Below are positions 7,783 to 15,420 of a stretch of DNA of 64,000 nt, in pieces. Positions within the stretch are counted from its first letter, which is position 1. Each line of letters starts with the position of its first letter. The position numbers and the translations under genes are program-made. The stretch spans positions 24,734 to 88,733 of the forward strand of contig JAKANY010000006.1 in NCBI GenBank assembly GCA_021823525.1, in the 5' to 3' direction. Under the pieces are notes generated by a model, which worked only from the letters and a program-made list of their open reading frames with translations, was not told the origin of the DNA and searched no databases. The DNA is from Actinomycetes bacterium. GTDB lineage: Bacteria; Actinomycetota; Acidimicrobiia; Acidimicrobiales; RAAP-2.

Positions 7783-9366
7783 ATGGCGCTACGTGTTGCG
7801 CCGTTCCAGCGGCGTCTCGATCGTCACCTGGTGCGATACAACCGCGGCCAGGAGGGTGGGTTCACGCTTGTCGAGTTGCTGGTCGTCCTGACGATCATGC
7901 CGCTGCTTGTTGGTGTCTTGAGCCTGGCGATCGTGACGACGCTGTCGCAGCAGTCCAAGGTCGTTAGTCGGATCTCGGGTTCGAGCGACCTCCAGGTCAT
8001 CAATGGTGTGTTCGTGCGCGATGTTGAGAGCTCCCAGTCGATCACGACCCAGGCGACTCCCTGGTGCGGAGGCGGCACACAGTTGCTGGGCCTGCGCTGG
8101 AGCCAAGGTTTGACAACGGTCTCGTACGCCGAGGTGGCCGGAGCTCCTGCGCCAGGAGGACTCTCCACCAACTTGCTCGAGCGTTCTTACTGCATCGGAG
8201 GCAGCCTCTCGCCGTCGAGCGTCCAGGTGATCTCTCCGGATGTGCAGCCCCAGCAGGGCACCCCGACCGTCTGCCTGGGAAGCGTCGGCTCGTGCAGCGC
8301 TCCTACGTCGTGGCCCGTCGCGACTCAGGACGTGGCGCAGGTCGCCTTCAGGGTCTACGTACCCCAGAGCCAGGGGCCCTACGTCATGATTGCCACGCCG
8401 CATCGAGGTCAGGTACAGGGGTTGTCGGGGTCACCGAACCTGGCCGCACCCGTGACGTTGCTGAGTTCGTCCAGTGACTGCTCGTCACCGTCGCTGACGA
8501 TCAAGAACAACGGGTCTCTCTCGATCGACGTCAACGGAGGATCGGGCAACGGAGTGCTCGCCGTAGCCTCGCCCTGCCCGGGATCGGTGGTGCTGGGCAA
8601 CAACGCGCAGCTGTGCGCCTCGGCGATTCTCACGGGCGACTCTACGTCTCCTCCCCAACCGGTCCAGCCTCCCAATGGAGGCAGCGGCAAGGCCGCGTGC
8701 GTGAGTGGTGTGAGTTATCCCGGCCCGGCGGACTCCTTCTACGCGACGACCTTCAGCTTCGCCCAATTGCTGACCAGCCTTCGGCCACCACCCACCTCGG
8801 GGCTCTCGCGTGGGACGTGCACGCCCTCGAGTGGCGGGAAGATCTACACGTGCACTCCCGGCTCCTACACAGCGGCGAACCTGCCGACGTTTCCCAACAA
8901 TGCGGTTGTGATCTTCCGGGGAGGATCTACTGCGGCCTACACGTTCGCAACCCCACTCGTGTTTCCCAACGGGGCGTCGGTTACCATGGATGAGGCGACC
9001 TACGCCTTCACCGATCTGGTGAGTCCCTCGACCAACGTTCTCGATGCCTCGGCGAACAACATCTCTCTGAATGCCAGTGGCGCCCTGCTGTACGCGCAGT
9101 ACGGATCGATCGCTTTTGGAAACAATGCGACGGTCTCGATCACCCCTCCGGCCGACCCCGCCTATGACGGCGTGGCGTTGTGGGCCGCTGGCTCGGGGGT
9201 GACGGTCGCGCTCGCCAACAACAGCTCGGGCAACACCTACGGGGGTGTCTACGTACCACACGGCGCGGTGATGACCACCAACAATGGTTCCCTGTCGACG
9301 TCATTCATCGTGGCGAACACTGCGACGTTCTCCGAGAACACGACCATCACGGTCACGGCGCCCTAG
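7783..9366 (+). CDS. Oversized prepilin with repetitive, beta-helix-like passenger region
   Basis: A 527-residue type IV prepilin. The leader ends at Gly26 before FTLVELLVVLTI, with Glu at mature position 5, so PilD should cleave and methylate it. Ordinary minor pilins have 150-250 residues; this one carries more than 350 extra. The rest is Ser/Thr/Asn/Gly-rich with several Cys. The last 170 residues have regularly spaced hydrophobic strands with NN, NG and GN turns (PNNAVVIF, PNGASVTM, GNNATVSI), suggesting a parallel beta-helix, possibly an exposed adhesive tip. Fold and role are inferred. An SD GGGAGG-like sequence (about 7770-7776) precedes the ATG. Confidence 0.85.
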   Translation: MALRVAPFQRRLDRHLVRYNRGQEGGFTLVELLVVLTIMPLLVGVLSLAIVTTLSQQSKVVSRISGSSDLQVINGVFVRDVESSQSITTQATPWCGGGTQLLGLRWSQGLTTVSYAEVAGAPAPGGLSTNLLERSYCIGGSLSPSSVQVISPDVQPQQGTPTVCLGSVGSCSAPTSWPVATQDVAQVAFRVYVPQSQGPYVMIATPHRGQVQGLSGSPNLAAPVTLLSSSSDCSSPSLTIKNNGSLSIDVNGGSGNGVLAVASPCPGSVVLGNNAQLCASAILTGDSTSPPQPVQPPNGGSGKAACVSGVSYPGPADSFYATTFSFAQLLTSLRPPPTSGLSRGTCTPSSGGKIYTCTPGSYTAANLPTFPNNAVVIFRGGSTAAYTFATPLVFPNGASVTMDEATYAFTDLVSPSTNVLDASANNISLNASGALLYAQYGSIAFGNNATVSITPPADPAYDGVALWAAGSGVTVALANNSSGNTYGGVYVPHGAVMTTNNGSLSTSFIVANTATFSENTTITVTAP

Positions 9367-9373
9367 GAGGGTG

Positions 9374-10894
9374 ATGGCGACGAGAGAGTTTGAGCCGACG
9401 GATCGCCCCGCTAAGCGGCGCGACCAGGCAGGCGACGAAGAGCGTGGCGACACACTCATCGAGTTGCTGGTCACTCTGGCCATCATCGGGATCCTGGCGG
9501 TGGGGCTCCTGCTGGGCTTCGCCAGCTCGATCTCAGGATCGGTCACTCACCGGACGGTGGCGGCCAACGACGTGGCCCTGCGCACCGTGGTCGAGGATGT
9601 CTACGCCGAGGTGCAGCAGCAATCGAACCCTCTATATAGCCCGTGCGCGACGTCCTATACATCGCCGGTGGGGTGGAACGCGCCATCGGGCTACATGGCG
9701 TCGGTCGCGGTCGTGGGCTACTGGCTCTCGCCGAGCGCGACGGACTTCTCCACGACTCCACCGTCGGGCTGTCCCGGCACGGTCCCAGCTGTGCCCCAGA
9801 AGCTCCAGGTGACGGTGACCGAGCCTCAAGGTGGAACCGAGATCGCCTACGCCGTGGTGAACGGCCAGGTGACTGCGGGAGGCCTGAGCGTGACGTCGCT
9901 GACGCCCTCCTCGGTCGACCCGGGAACGTCGTCGTTCGTGCTCGAAGTACTCGGTACAGGCTTCACTCCCGCAACCACTGGATCCTTTGCCGCCTCGACC
10001 GGCATCGTGTTCACTGGGACGACATTGTCCACGTCGGCGGCGCCGACGTCTGGCTACAGTCCGGGGAACCCCTGGTCGTATGTCTCGGACACTGAGATGA
10101 TCGCCACGATCGACGTGCCAGCCAATCGCCCCGACGGCAGCGCACTGTCGGGACCTGTGCCCCTCACCGTCACCAATCCGGGCGGGGCACAGGCGTCCGG
10201 GTTGCTCACGATCACGTCGGGACCGACGATCACGTCGATCTCGCCGAGCCCCGTCGAACCGGGTTCCACAGGGGTCGGGCTGACGATTCTCGGAGCCAAC
10301 TTCAATGAGGGGGCGGTCGTCACCATCGCGTCAGGCTCGGGCGTGACGCTGAGAGGGTCCACCTGGAACTCTTCGACCTCCATCACGGCAACCGTCGACG
10401 TGGATGCCAGCGCACCGTTGGGAACCGTCGACGTGACGGTGACCAATCCCGATACCCTGTCCGCGTCGTATCCCATCGCCGTCGCTGTTCCCCCGCCGAC
10501 GATCACGTCGATCAGCGGTGGCAGTGATCACGGCGACGGGGGCCCTACGTGCGTCGTGACCCTGTCGGGCTCCTCGGACCACGCGCACATCTCGCCTCGC
10601 GACCATGGTGGAGGACATAACAGCCAGTGCACGGTGACGGGGACGAACTTCGTGGTGGGCACCTACGGGGCAACGGTCGCGCTCTCGACGGGGAGCACGG
10701 GCAATGCCTGCGTACCCGATGTGCTCATCGCCGCCCAGAGTGCGACATCGATGACGCTCACGATCTCGCAGCCCAGTTGCGGGCCCATCCAGGGCCCCGA
10801 CGGCGGCATGTCGTACTACAACCTGACCGTCACCAATGCGGGCGGGTCCGCAACGCTTGCCAACGCGATCGGTGTGACGAGCAGTGACGGCTGA
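9374..10894 (+). CDS. Prepilin fused to IPT/TIG immunoglobulin-like domains
   Basis: A 506-residue prepilin. Gly25 precedes DTLIELLVTLAIIGIL; the first mature residue is Asp rather than Phe, and Glu is kept at position 5. After about 170 pilin-like residues come repeated IPT/TIG modules, for example LSVTSLTPSSVDPGTSS... and PTITSISPSPVEPGSTG..., each ending in PLTVTNPGG or DVTVTNPD. A third, from about residue 375, is interrupted by a His/Asp/Gly-rich insert between Cys residues. TIG domains are typical of surface adhesins. The ATG is preceded by AGGAGG (9366-9370) and lies eight bases after the previous stop. Substrate of adhesion unknown. Confidence 0.85.
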   Translation: MATREFEPTDRPAKRRDQAGDEERGDTLIELLVTLAIIGILAVGLLLGFASSISGSVTHRTVAANDVALRTVVEDVYAEVQQQSNPLYSPCATSYTSPVGWNAPSGYMASVAVVGYWLSPSATDFSTTPPSGCPGTVPAVPQKLQVTVTEPQGGTEIAYAVVNGQVTAGGLSVTSLTPSSVDPGTSSFVLEVLGTGFTPATTGSFAASTGIVFTGTTLSTSAAPTSGYSPGNPWSYVSDTEMIATIDVPANRPDGSALSGPVPLTVTNPGGAQASGLLTITSGPTITSISPSPVEPGSTGVGLTILGANFNEGAVVTIASGSGVTLRGSTWNSSTSITATVDVDASAPLGTVDVTVTNPDTLSASYPIAVAVPPPTITSISGGSDHGDGGPTCVVTLSGSSDHAHISPRDHGGGHNSQCTVTGTNFVVGTYGATVALSTGSTGNACVPDVLIAAQSATSMTLTISQPSCGPIQGPDGGMSYYNLTVTNAGGSATLANAIGVTSSDG

Positions 10895-11780
10895 AGCAAC
10901 GGGGGGGCGGCGCTGCCGACGGGCGGCGGCGGGCCGGGGTGGCGCTCTCGCGTGCCGGTCCGACAGTGACGGCGGCTCGACCCTGATCCTGGCGCTGATC
11001 TTCTTGCTCGTCATCGGGATCATGCTGCTCTCTCTCGCGTCGTTGACGGCGGCCGACCTCCGCCTGACCTCGGCATTCGGAACGGCGCAGTCCATGACGG
11101 CGGCGGCCGACGGTGTGGCGGCGGTGGCGCTGAACACCGCGCGGACGAACTTCGATGGGGCGACGCTCGACGCGCCGGTGTCCGCGGCCTGTTCACCGGC
11201 GGGCACGGCCCCCATCGACGGGGTGTCGATGGGGGCATGGTGCGCGACCCTGTGGGAGCCCCTGTCACAGGAGACCCGCGTCGTGACGATCTCGGTCTGC
11301 CCGAGCACGGAGTCAGCGGTCTCCTGCGTGACAGCACCGTTTCTCCAGGTGATTGCGACGATGGATGACTATCCCAGTGCCAACAGCAACTCGGTGTGCA
11401 TCCCCGGCACGACCCAGCAGACGCCCCACAGCACCTGTGGCGCCCAGATGACGGTGGACTCCTGGGCCTACGCGGTGAGCCCACCGTCGTTCTCGTCGAC
11501 GAGCACCGTTAGTCCGGCGCAGCCGGCCACGTGCGACCAGGCCGCCTTCACCCTGAGCGGCGCTAACTTCGTGACCGGCTCGCAGGTCTACCTGGCGTCG
11601 GCCAGTGACCCCAGCGTGATCATTCCCGCGACCGGCGTCGTGGTCACGAGCGCAACCGCACTGTCGGGCACTGCGGGCTCGATTCCCGCGGGTGTTGGCC
11701 GGCTCTACTTTGAGGTCGTTGGTGCGACGGGTCCCAGTGCCTTTGGAGCGAGTACCGCAGCGCCCTCATGGACCTGCTGA
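10884..11780 (+). CDS. PilX/GspK-like minor prepilin with C-terminal TIG-like domain
   Basis: A 298-residue protein with a basic 31-residue leader, then GG before STLILALIFLLVIGIMLLSLASL. Mature position 5 is Leu rather than Glu, a feature of GspK/PilX-type tip pilins that start filament assembly. The middle is Cys-containing and Ser/Thr-rich. The last 90 residues (from SPPSFSSTSTVSPAQP) look like another IPT/TIG-type Ig module with LSGANFVTGSQVYLAS. The GTG start overlaps the previous gene by 11 bases; a later GTG is possible but would shorten the leader. Confidence 0.8.
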   Translation: MTAEATGGRRCRRAAAGRGGALACRSDSDGGSTLILALIFLLVIGIMLLSLASLTAADLRLTSAFGTAQSMTAAADGVAAVALNTARTNFDGATLDAPVSAACSPAGTAPIDGVSMGAWCATLWEPLSQETRVVTISVCPSTESAVSCVTAPFLQVIATMDDYPSANSNSVCIPGTTQQTPHSTCGAQMTVDSWAYAVSPPSFSSTSTVSPAQPATCDQAAFTLSGANFVTGSQVYLASASDPSVIIPATGVVVTSATALSGTAGSIPAGVGRLYFEVVGATGPSAFGASTAAPSWTC

Positions 11781-11818
11781 GATCCAGATGGTATCGAGGG
11801 TATGCGGGTTCTCTACAG

Positions 11819-11840
11819 GACCCTGAGTTGGGACAGGGTT
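11819..11840 (+). terminator. Hairpin followed by U-rich tract between minor pilins and pilA
   Basis: ACCCTG (11820-11825) pairs with CAGGGT (11834-11839) across an eight-base loop, with one flanking G-U pair. The next 25 bases are T-rich (several TTG/TTT runs). This resembles a weak intrinsic terminator or attenuator that would reduce readthrough from the minor pilin genes and leave pilA to its own promoter. Confidence 0.45.
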
Positions 11841-11852
11841 GTGTTGTGATTC

Positions 11853-11881
11853 TTGTTTGTTGATTTGGGGCATGGTAGAAA
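11853..11881 (+). promoter_or_regulatory. Candidate promoter for pilA
   Basis: TTGTTT (11853-11858) and TAGAAA (11876-11881) are separated by 17 bases, fitting a sigma-70 -35/-10 pair, inside a 165-base AT-richer spacer. They lie about 65 bases before the pilA ATG and just after the terminator-like hairpin, the place expected for a strong separate pilin promoter. Match to consensus is moderate. Confidence 0.4.
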
Positions 11882-11945
11882 TTTCTGGGTTCGTAGGTTG
11901 CGAATCATCCGGGGGTCGGCCCGGGCGAAAGAAAGGTAGACGTAC

Positions 11946-12473
11946 ATGATTCAGACCTACCGGCGGCTGCAGGAGCAGCGTGCGCGGGGCGAGATCGATG
12001 GGGGGTTCACGCTCATTGAGCTCCTGATCGTGATCGTGATTCTCGGCATCCTTGCTGCGATCGTCGTCTTCGCTCTTGGTGGCGTGACGGGTAAGAGTGC
12101 GGTGGCAGCCTGTGAGACGGATGCCAGCACCATCAATACTGCGGTGGCTGCGCTCGAGGCCTCGAATCCAGGGCTCGCTGCGTCATCTGTGAGCAGTTGG
12201 CAGCCCTCGCTGCTCACCGCGAACTACAGTGACGCTGGCGCGGGCACGATCGTCGGTGGGCCCTTCCTGCAGACGTGGCCGACGGGCAACAGCGCGACGT
12301 ACACCATTGCCGTCGCCACTTCGTCTAGTGCGCCAGACGGCTCATTCGGAACCAATGTGACTGCTAGTGCGGGCGACGTCCTGGTCACTAAGACAGGTGC
12401 TACGCATGTCTGGTACAACGCCACGAAGGATCCCTCAGGTACAAGTGGCGCGTGCTACCTGGCGATTGGGTAG
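11946..12473 (+). CDS. pilA: Major type IV pilin PilA
   Basis: A 175-residue prepilin. The leader of 20 residues ends in GG before FTLIELLIVIVILGILAAIV, a textbook class III signal with Glu at position 5. The globular part is GspG/PilA-like, with two Cys (about residues 56 and 170) able to form the usual disulfide and the short sequence TYTIAVATS in a C-terminal sheet. It is the smallest and most canonical of the four prepilins, and the only one with its own promoter-like upstream spacer and a purine-rich SD (AAAGAAAGG) before the ATG, so it is probably the main subunit. Confidence 0.92.
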   Translation: MIQTYRRLQEQRARGEIDGGFTLIELLIVIVILGILAAIVVFALGGVTGKSAVAACETDASTINTAVAALEASNPGLAASSVSSWQPSLLTANYSDAGAGTIVGGPFLQTWPTGNSATYTIAVATSSSAPDGSFGTNVTASAGDVLVTKTGATHVWYNATKDPSGTSGACYLAIG

Positions 12474-12532
12474 CGAACTGTTGGCGGCATCGTGAGCCGT
12501 CCACGTCGTGCTAGTTCTTGCATCGCATAACT

Positions 12533-12607
12533 GGTGGCGTGGTCGCCTCGGAGGAATATAGGGCGTGGATGTTGGGCGCTCGTCACGTCTGAGGTGACCA
12601 CGCCGCC
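12533..12607 (+). repeat. 17-base imperfect inverted repeat between pilA and pilT
   Basis: The left arm 12533-12549 (GGTGGCGTGGTCGCCTC) is complementary to the right arm 12591-12607 (GAGGTGACCACGCCGCC) except at two positions. The loop is 41 bases and contains an SD-like GGAGG. A further 8-base pair, TTGGCGGC (12481-12488) with GCCGCCAA (12602-12609), competes with the right arm. It could protect the 3' end of pilA mRNA, or switch pilT expression by exclusive pairing. Confidence 0.5.
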
Positions 12608-12636
12608 AATCTCTTGACGGGTTGAGGGTTCGACGA

Positions 12637-13737
12637 ATGATGTCTGTGCCAGAGATTACAGGAGTTGATCCGTGGCTCGAGATCCTGTGGACGCGCGGAG
12701 GTTCGGACCTGCTCGTGGCCGGCGGGTCGGCGCCGCGCATCCGCGTCGATGGACGACTCGTTCCGGTGGAGGGCGCACCGATCCTCACGGCGGCGGATGT
12801 GGCAGCAATGGCCCTGCCGCTGTTGACCGAGGGCCAGAGGCGAATCTTTGATGAGCAGATGGACGTCGACTTCGCGTTCTCCTGGCGCGATCTAGCACGC
12901 GTGCGCGGCAGCATCTTTACCCAGCGCGGGCAGGCCGCCATGTCATTGCGCATCATCCCCACCAAGATTCCGTCCTACGAGAGGCTGGGCCTTCCGTGGG
13001 TGGCCGAGTGGGTGGCGACCCAGCCGCGGGGATTCGTGCTCGTCACCGGTCCCACAGGGTCGGGAAAGTCCACCACTTTGGCCTCGATCATCGACCGGAT
13101 CAACGATACTCGTGCGGCGCACATCCTGACGATCGAGGACCCGGTGGAGTACGTCCACCACCACAAGATGTCGGCGGTCACGCAACGCGAGATCGGGCTC
13201 GACAGTCCCTCCTTCGAGCGAGCGCTGCGCTCGGCGCTGCGTGAGGATCCCGACATCCTGCTGCTCGGTGAGATGCGCGACATCGACTCGATCCAGATCG
13301 CCCTCACGATGGCCGAGACCGGCCACCTGGTCTTCGCCACACTGCATACGAACGATGCCCCTCAGGCGATCGATCGCATCATCGACGTCTTCCCCGCATG
13401 GCGCCAGGAGCAGACTCGCGTCCAGCTGGCGGCCTCGCTGACCGCGATCATCGCCCAGCGCCTCGTCCCGAGGAAGGACGGTGGGATGGTGGCGGCCTTC
13501 GAGGCACTCGTGGCCACCAGTCCCGTGCGCAATCTGATTCGCGAGGGTCGCTCGAACCAGCTGGTCAACATCATGTTCACCAACGCGAAGGAAGGCATGC
13601 AGGTGCTCGAGACGGACCTGGCCCGCTTGGTGGTGGAGGGAACGGTAGCGTACGAAAGTGCCGTGGCCACGAGTGCTCACCCCAAGGAGCTCACTCGCTC
13701 GCTCGAGTTCCTGGGATTCCAGTTTCCGCCCGAGTAG
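12637..13737 (+). CDS. pilT: Type IV pilus retraction ATPase PilT
   Basis: A 366-residue hexameric ATPase that depolymerises the pilus. Visible parts are the N-terminal PAS-like domain with GGSDLLVAGGSAPRIRVDG, Walker A GPTGSGKST (residues about 138-146), Asp-box ILTIEDPVEYVHHH, Walker B ILLLGEMRD and the His-box LVFATLHTND. There is no zinc site, which separates PilT from PilB. Of two adjacent ATG codons the first is used because GAGGG (12624-12628) is correctly placed before it; an upstream TTG start is less likely. DUF429 and pilT are probably co-transcribed. Confidence 0.94.
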   Translation: MMSVPEITGVDPWLEILWTRGGSDLLVAGGSAPRIRVDGRLVPVEGAPILTAADVAAMALPLLTEGQRRIFDEQMDVDFAFSWRDLARVRGSIFTQRGQAAMSLRIIPTKIPSYERLGLPWVAEWVATQPRGFVLVTGPTGSGKSTTLASIIDRINDTRAAHILTIEDPVEYVHHHKMSAVTQREIGLDSPSFERALRSALREDPDILLLGEMRDIDSIQIALTMAETGHLVFATLHTNDAPQAIDRIIDVFPAWRQEQTRVQLAASLTAIIAQRLVPRKDGGMVAAFEALVATSPVRNLIREGRSNQLVNIMFTNAKEGMQVLETDLARLVVEGTVAYESAVATSAHPKELTRSLEFLGFQFPPE

Positions 13738-13743
13738 GTCCGC

Positions 13744-14448
13744 GTGACGCTACGTCGAGGGCCAGACCTTCCCTACGTGCTGGTCGCCGGCGTCATCCCG
13801 GTCGCGTCAGGCTGGCTCGTCGCGAGTGCCAAGATGCACGCTGCGACCTTTTCGCCTGAGCCCCCTCGCCTATACGCCAGCATTCTCGACGTGCTGAATG
13901 AGCGCCCGTCCTTTGCGACGGTCGTCATCCACGCGCCCATCGGGTTCCGCGATCATCGCGACGAAGGATCGCGAACTTGTGATCAGCAGGGGAGGATGGT
14001 ACTTGGCCATCGGGGCCCCACTCTGGCTCCAGCCCCAACGCGCGAACATCTTACGGGAGGAACGCCCAGTCACGAGGGACTCGACGTTTCGACCCTGGCT
14101 CGCCTGACTCGCTACCGCGAACTCTACGACGAACTCCTACCGTTCCGCCAGCGAACGCTCTACTCAGGACACCCCGAACTCAGTTTCATGCAGCTCAACG
14201 GTGACATTGCCCTGAAGTGGCCAAAGCGGCGAGAGGAGGGACGCGAGGAGCGCCGCAACCTCCTCGTGCGCCGAGTCCCCGGGATCTCTGCCGTCATCGA
14301 TGCCTCGCTGAACGTGCCCGAGCCCCACCTGTACGACGCGGCTGCACTGCTGTGGACAGCGCGACGTGTGAACGGGCGTGCCGCGATTCGTATTCCAGCC
14401 GAAGGCGAGTGGGACAGCGAAGGTCTGCGCACCGAGTTCGTCTACTGA
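13744..14448 (+). CDS. DUF429 family protein (predicted RNase H-like nuclease fold)
   Basis: A 234-residue protein starting at a GTG six bases after pilT. The order of features fits DUF429: an N-terminal AGVIPVASGWLVA strand, PIGFRDH with an acidic site nearby, CDQQGRMVLGHRG, then GHPELSFMQLNG, KRREEGREERRNLL and the final LYDAAALLWTARR helix. The family is predicted to adopt an RNase H-like fold; no biochemical role is established. Position inside a pilus cluster is unusual and no pilus role is known. It ends two bases from the convergent prepilin peptidase gene. Confidence 0.7.
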   Translation: MTLRRGPDLPYVLVAGVIPVASGWLVASAKMHAATFSPEPPRLYASILDVLNERPSFATVVIHAPIGFRDHRDEGSRTCDQQGRMVLGHRGPTLAPAPTREHLTGGTPSHEGLDVSTLARLTRYRELYDELLPFRQRTLYSGHPELSFMQLNGDIALKWPKRREEGREERRNLLVRRVPGISAVIDASLNVPEPHLYDAAALLWTARRVNGRAAIRIPAEGEWDSEGLRTEFVY

Positions 14449-14449
14449 G

Positions 14450-15238
14450 TCATCCCGTCAGTCCCCGAAGGCCGGGCCACGGGCTCAGGATCTGGGGCGC
14501 GAAGAGGATGGCAACGCCGGCGCCAATCGCGAGAAAGACGCCGTAGGGTATGGGCTGGCGCCGCTCGAGGCGATGGGCCGTCATGAGGGCGATTCCAACG
14601 ATCGATCCAACGAGATTGGCAGCGAAGAACCCGACCACAACGGCTCCGACGCTCAGCCAGCCAAGCGAGAAGCCGAGCAGGGGTGCGAGGCGAACATCGC
14701 CGCGACCGAGCGCCCGTGGGCTGGCCAGGTGGATTCCGAGGAACAGTCCGAACCAGACGCTCGCTGCCACCGTGGCCACGAGCGCACGGTGCCAGTCGTG
14801 GATCATCGCCGATGCACTGAGCAGCAGCGCGACCACGGCGCACGTTGTCACGGCGATGAGTGGCGTGGGAAGACGCAGGTGTTCAGCATCGATGACTCCC
14901 AGGGCGACGAGACCTGCAGCGAGCACGAGGTAGGCCGCGAGGTCGGGGTGGAGTCCGAGACGCCACGCAACGAGTGCGAGCGCGGCAGCAGTTCCCGTCT
15001 CGACGGCCGGGTAGCGCCACGAGATCCGCTCGTGGCACGAGCGACACCGGGCGCGCAGCAGCAGCCACGAGGCGAGCGGAACGTTGTCGCGGGCGGAGAT
15101 TGGCGCACCACATGACGGGCATGCCGATCGTGGCGAGATGACGGACAGGTGACGCGGGACGCGATAGATGACGACGTTCAAGAACGAGCCGACGACGAGG
15201 CCGAGAACTGCACACCAGGTCACGAGCACGAGAACCAC
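14450..15238 (-). CDS. pilD: Prepilin peptidase / N-methyltransferase PilD
   Basis: A 262-residue polytopic membrane aspartic protease that cleaves prepilin leaders and methylates the new N-terminus. The N-terminal cytoplasmic domain has the two zinc CxxC pairs (C40/C43 in CPSC, C65/C68 in CRSC) typical of bifunctional enzymes. The catalytic aspartates are D117 (GVIDAEHLRLPT) and D181 (GRGDVRLAP, the GxGD motif). About eight membrane segments are visible. It is the natural processing enzyme for the four prepilins in the facing operon. The start is GTG with a weak SD. Confidence 0.93.
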   Translation of the reverse strand: MVLVLVTWCAVLGLVVGSFLNVVIYRVPRHLSVISPRSACPSCGAPISARDNVPLASWLLLRARCRSCHERISWRYPAVETGTAAALALVAWRLGLHPDLAAYLVLAAGLVALGVIDAEHLRLPTPLIAVTTCAVVALLLSASAMIHDWHRALVATVAASVWFGLFLGIHLASPRALGRGDVRLAPLLGFSLGWLSVGAVVVGFFAANLVGSIVGIALMTAHRLERRQPIPYGVFLAIGAGVAILFAPQILSPWPGLRGLTG

Positions 15239-15420
15239 GATCGCACACTACTGAGAGGGTCCTACCGATGTCCTGTGCCACGCGCCAGGAGACGGGGCAG
15301 ACCACCACTCGTCAACGGTGCACCAAATTTCATCAGTCCCTCGATAGCCTGGATGCACGGCACGGTCGGGCGTGCTCGGGCGAGAGCGTCTCCGAAGCGC
15401 CCGCGGGCAAGGAGGAGACA

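Noticed and set aside
4567..15238. Tad/Flp pilus or type II secretion identity
   Set aside because: PilT plus PilB with zinc site, PilC, PilD with CxxC pairs and FTLIELL pilins indicate type IV pili; no TadA/Z or secretin is present in the window.
15268..15420. N-terminal extension of the Rv1355c-like protein
   Set aside because: No SD before 15268, while AGGAGG lies five bases before GTG 15421; the extension has no homology-like pattern.
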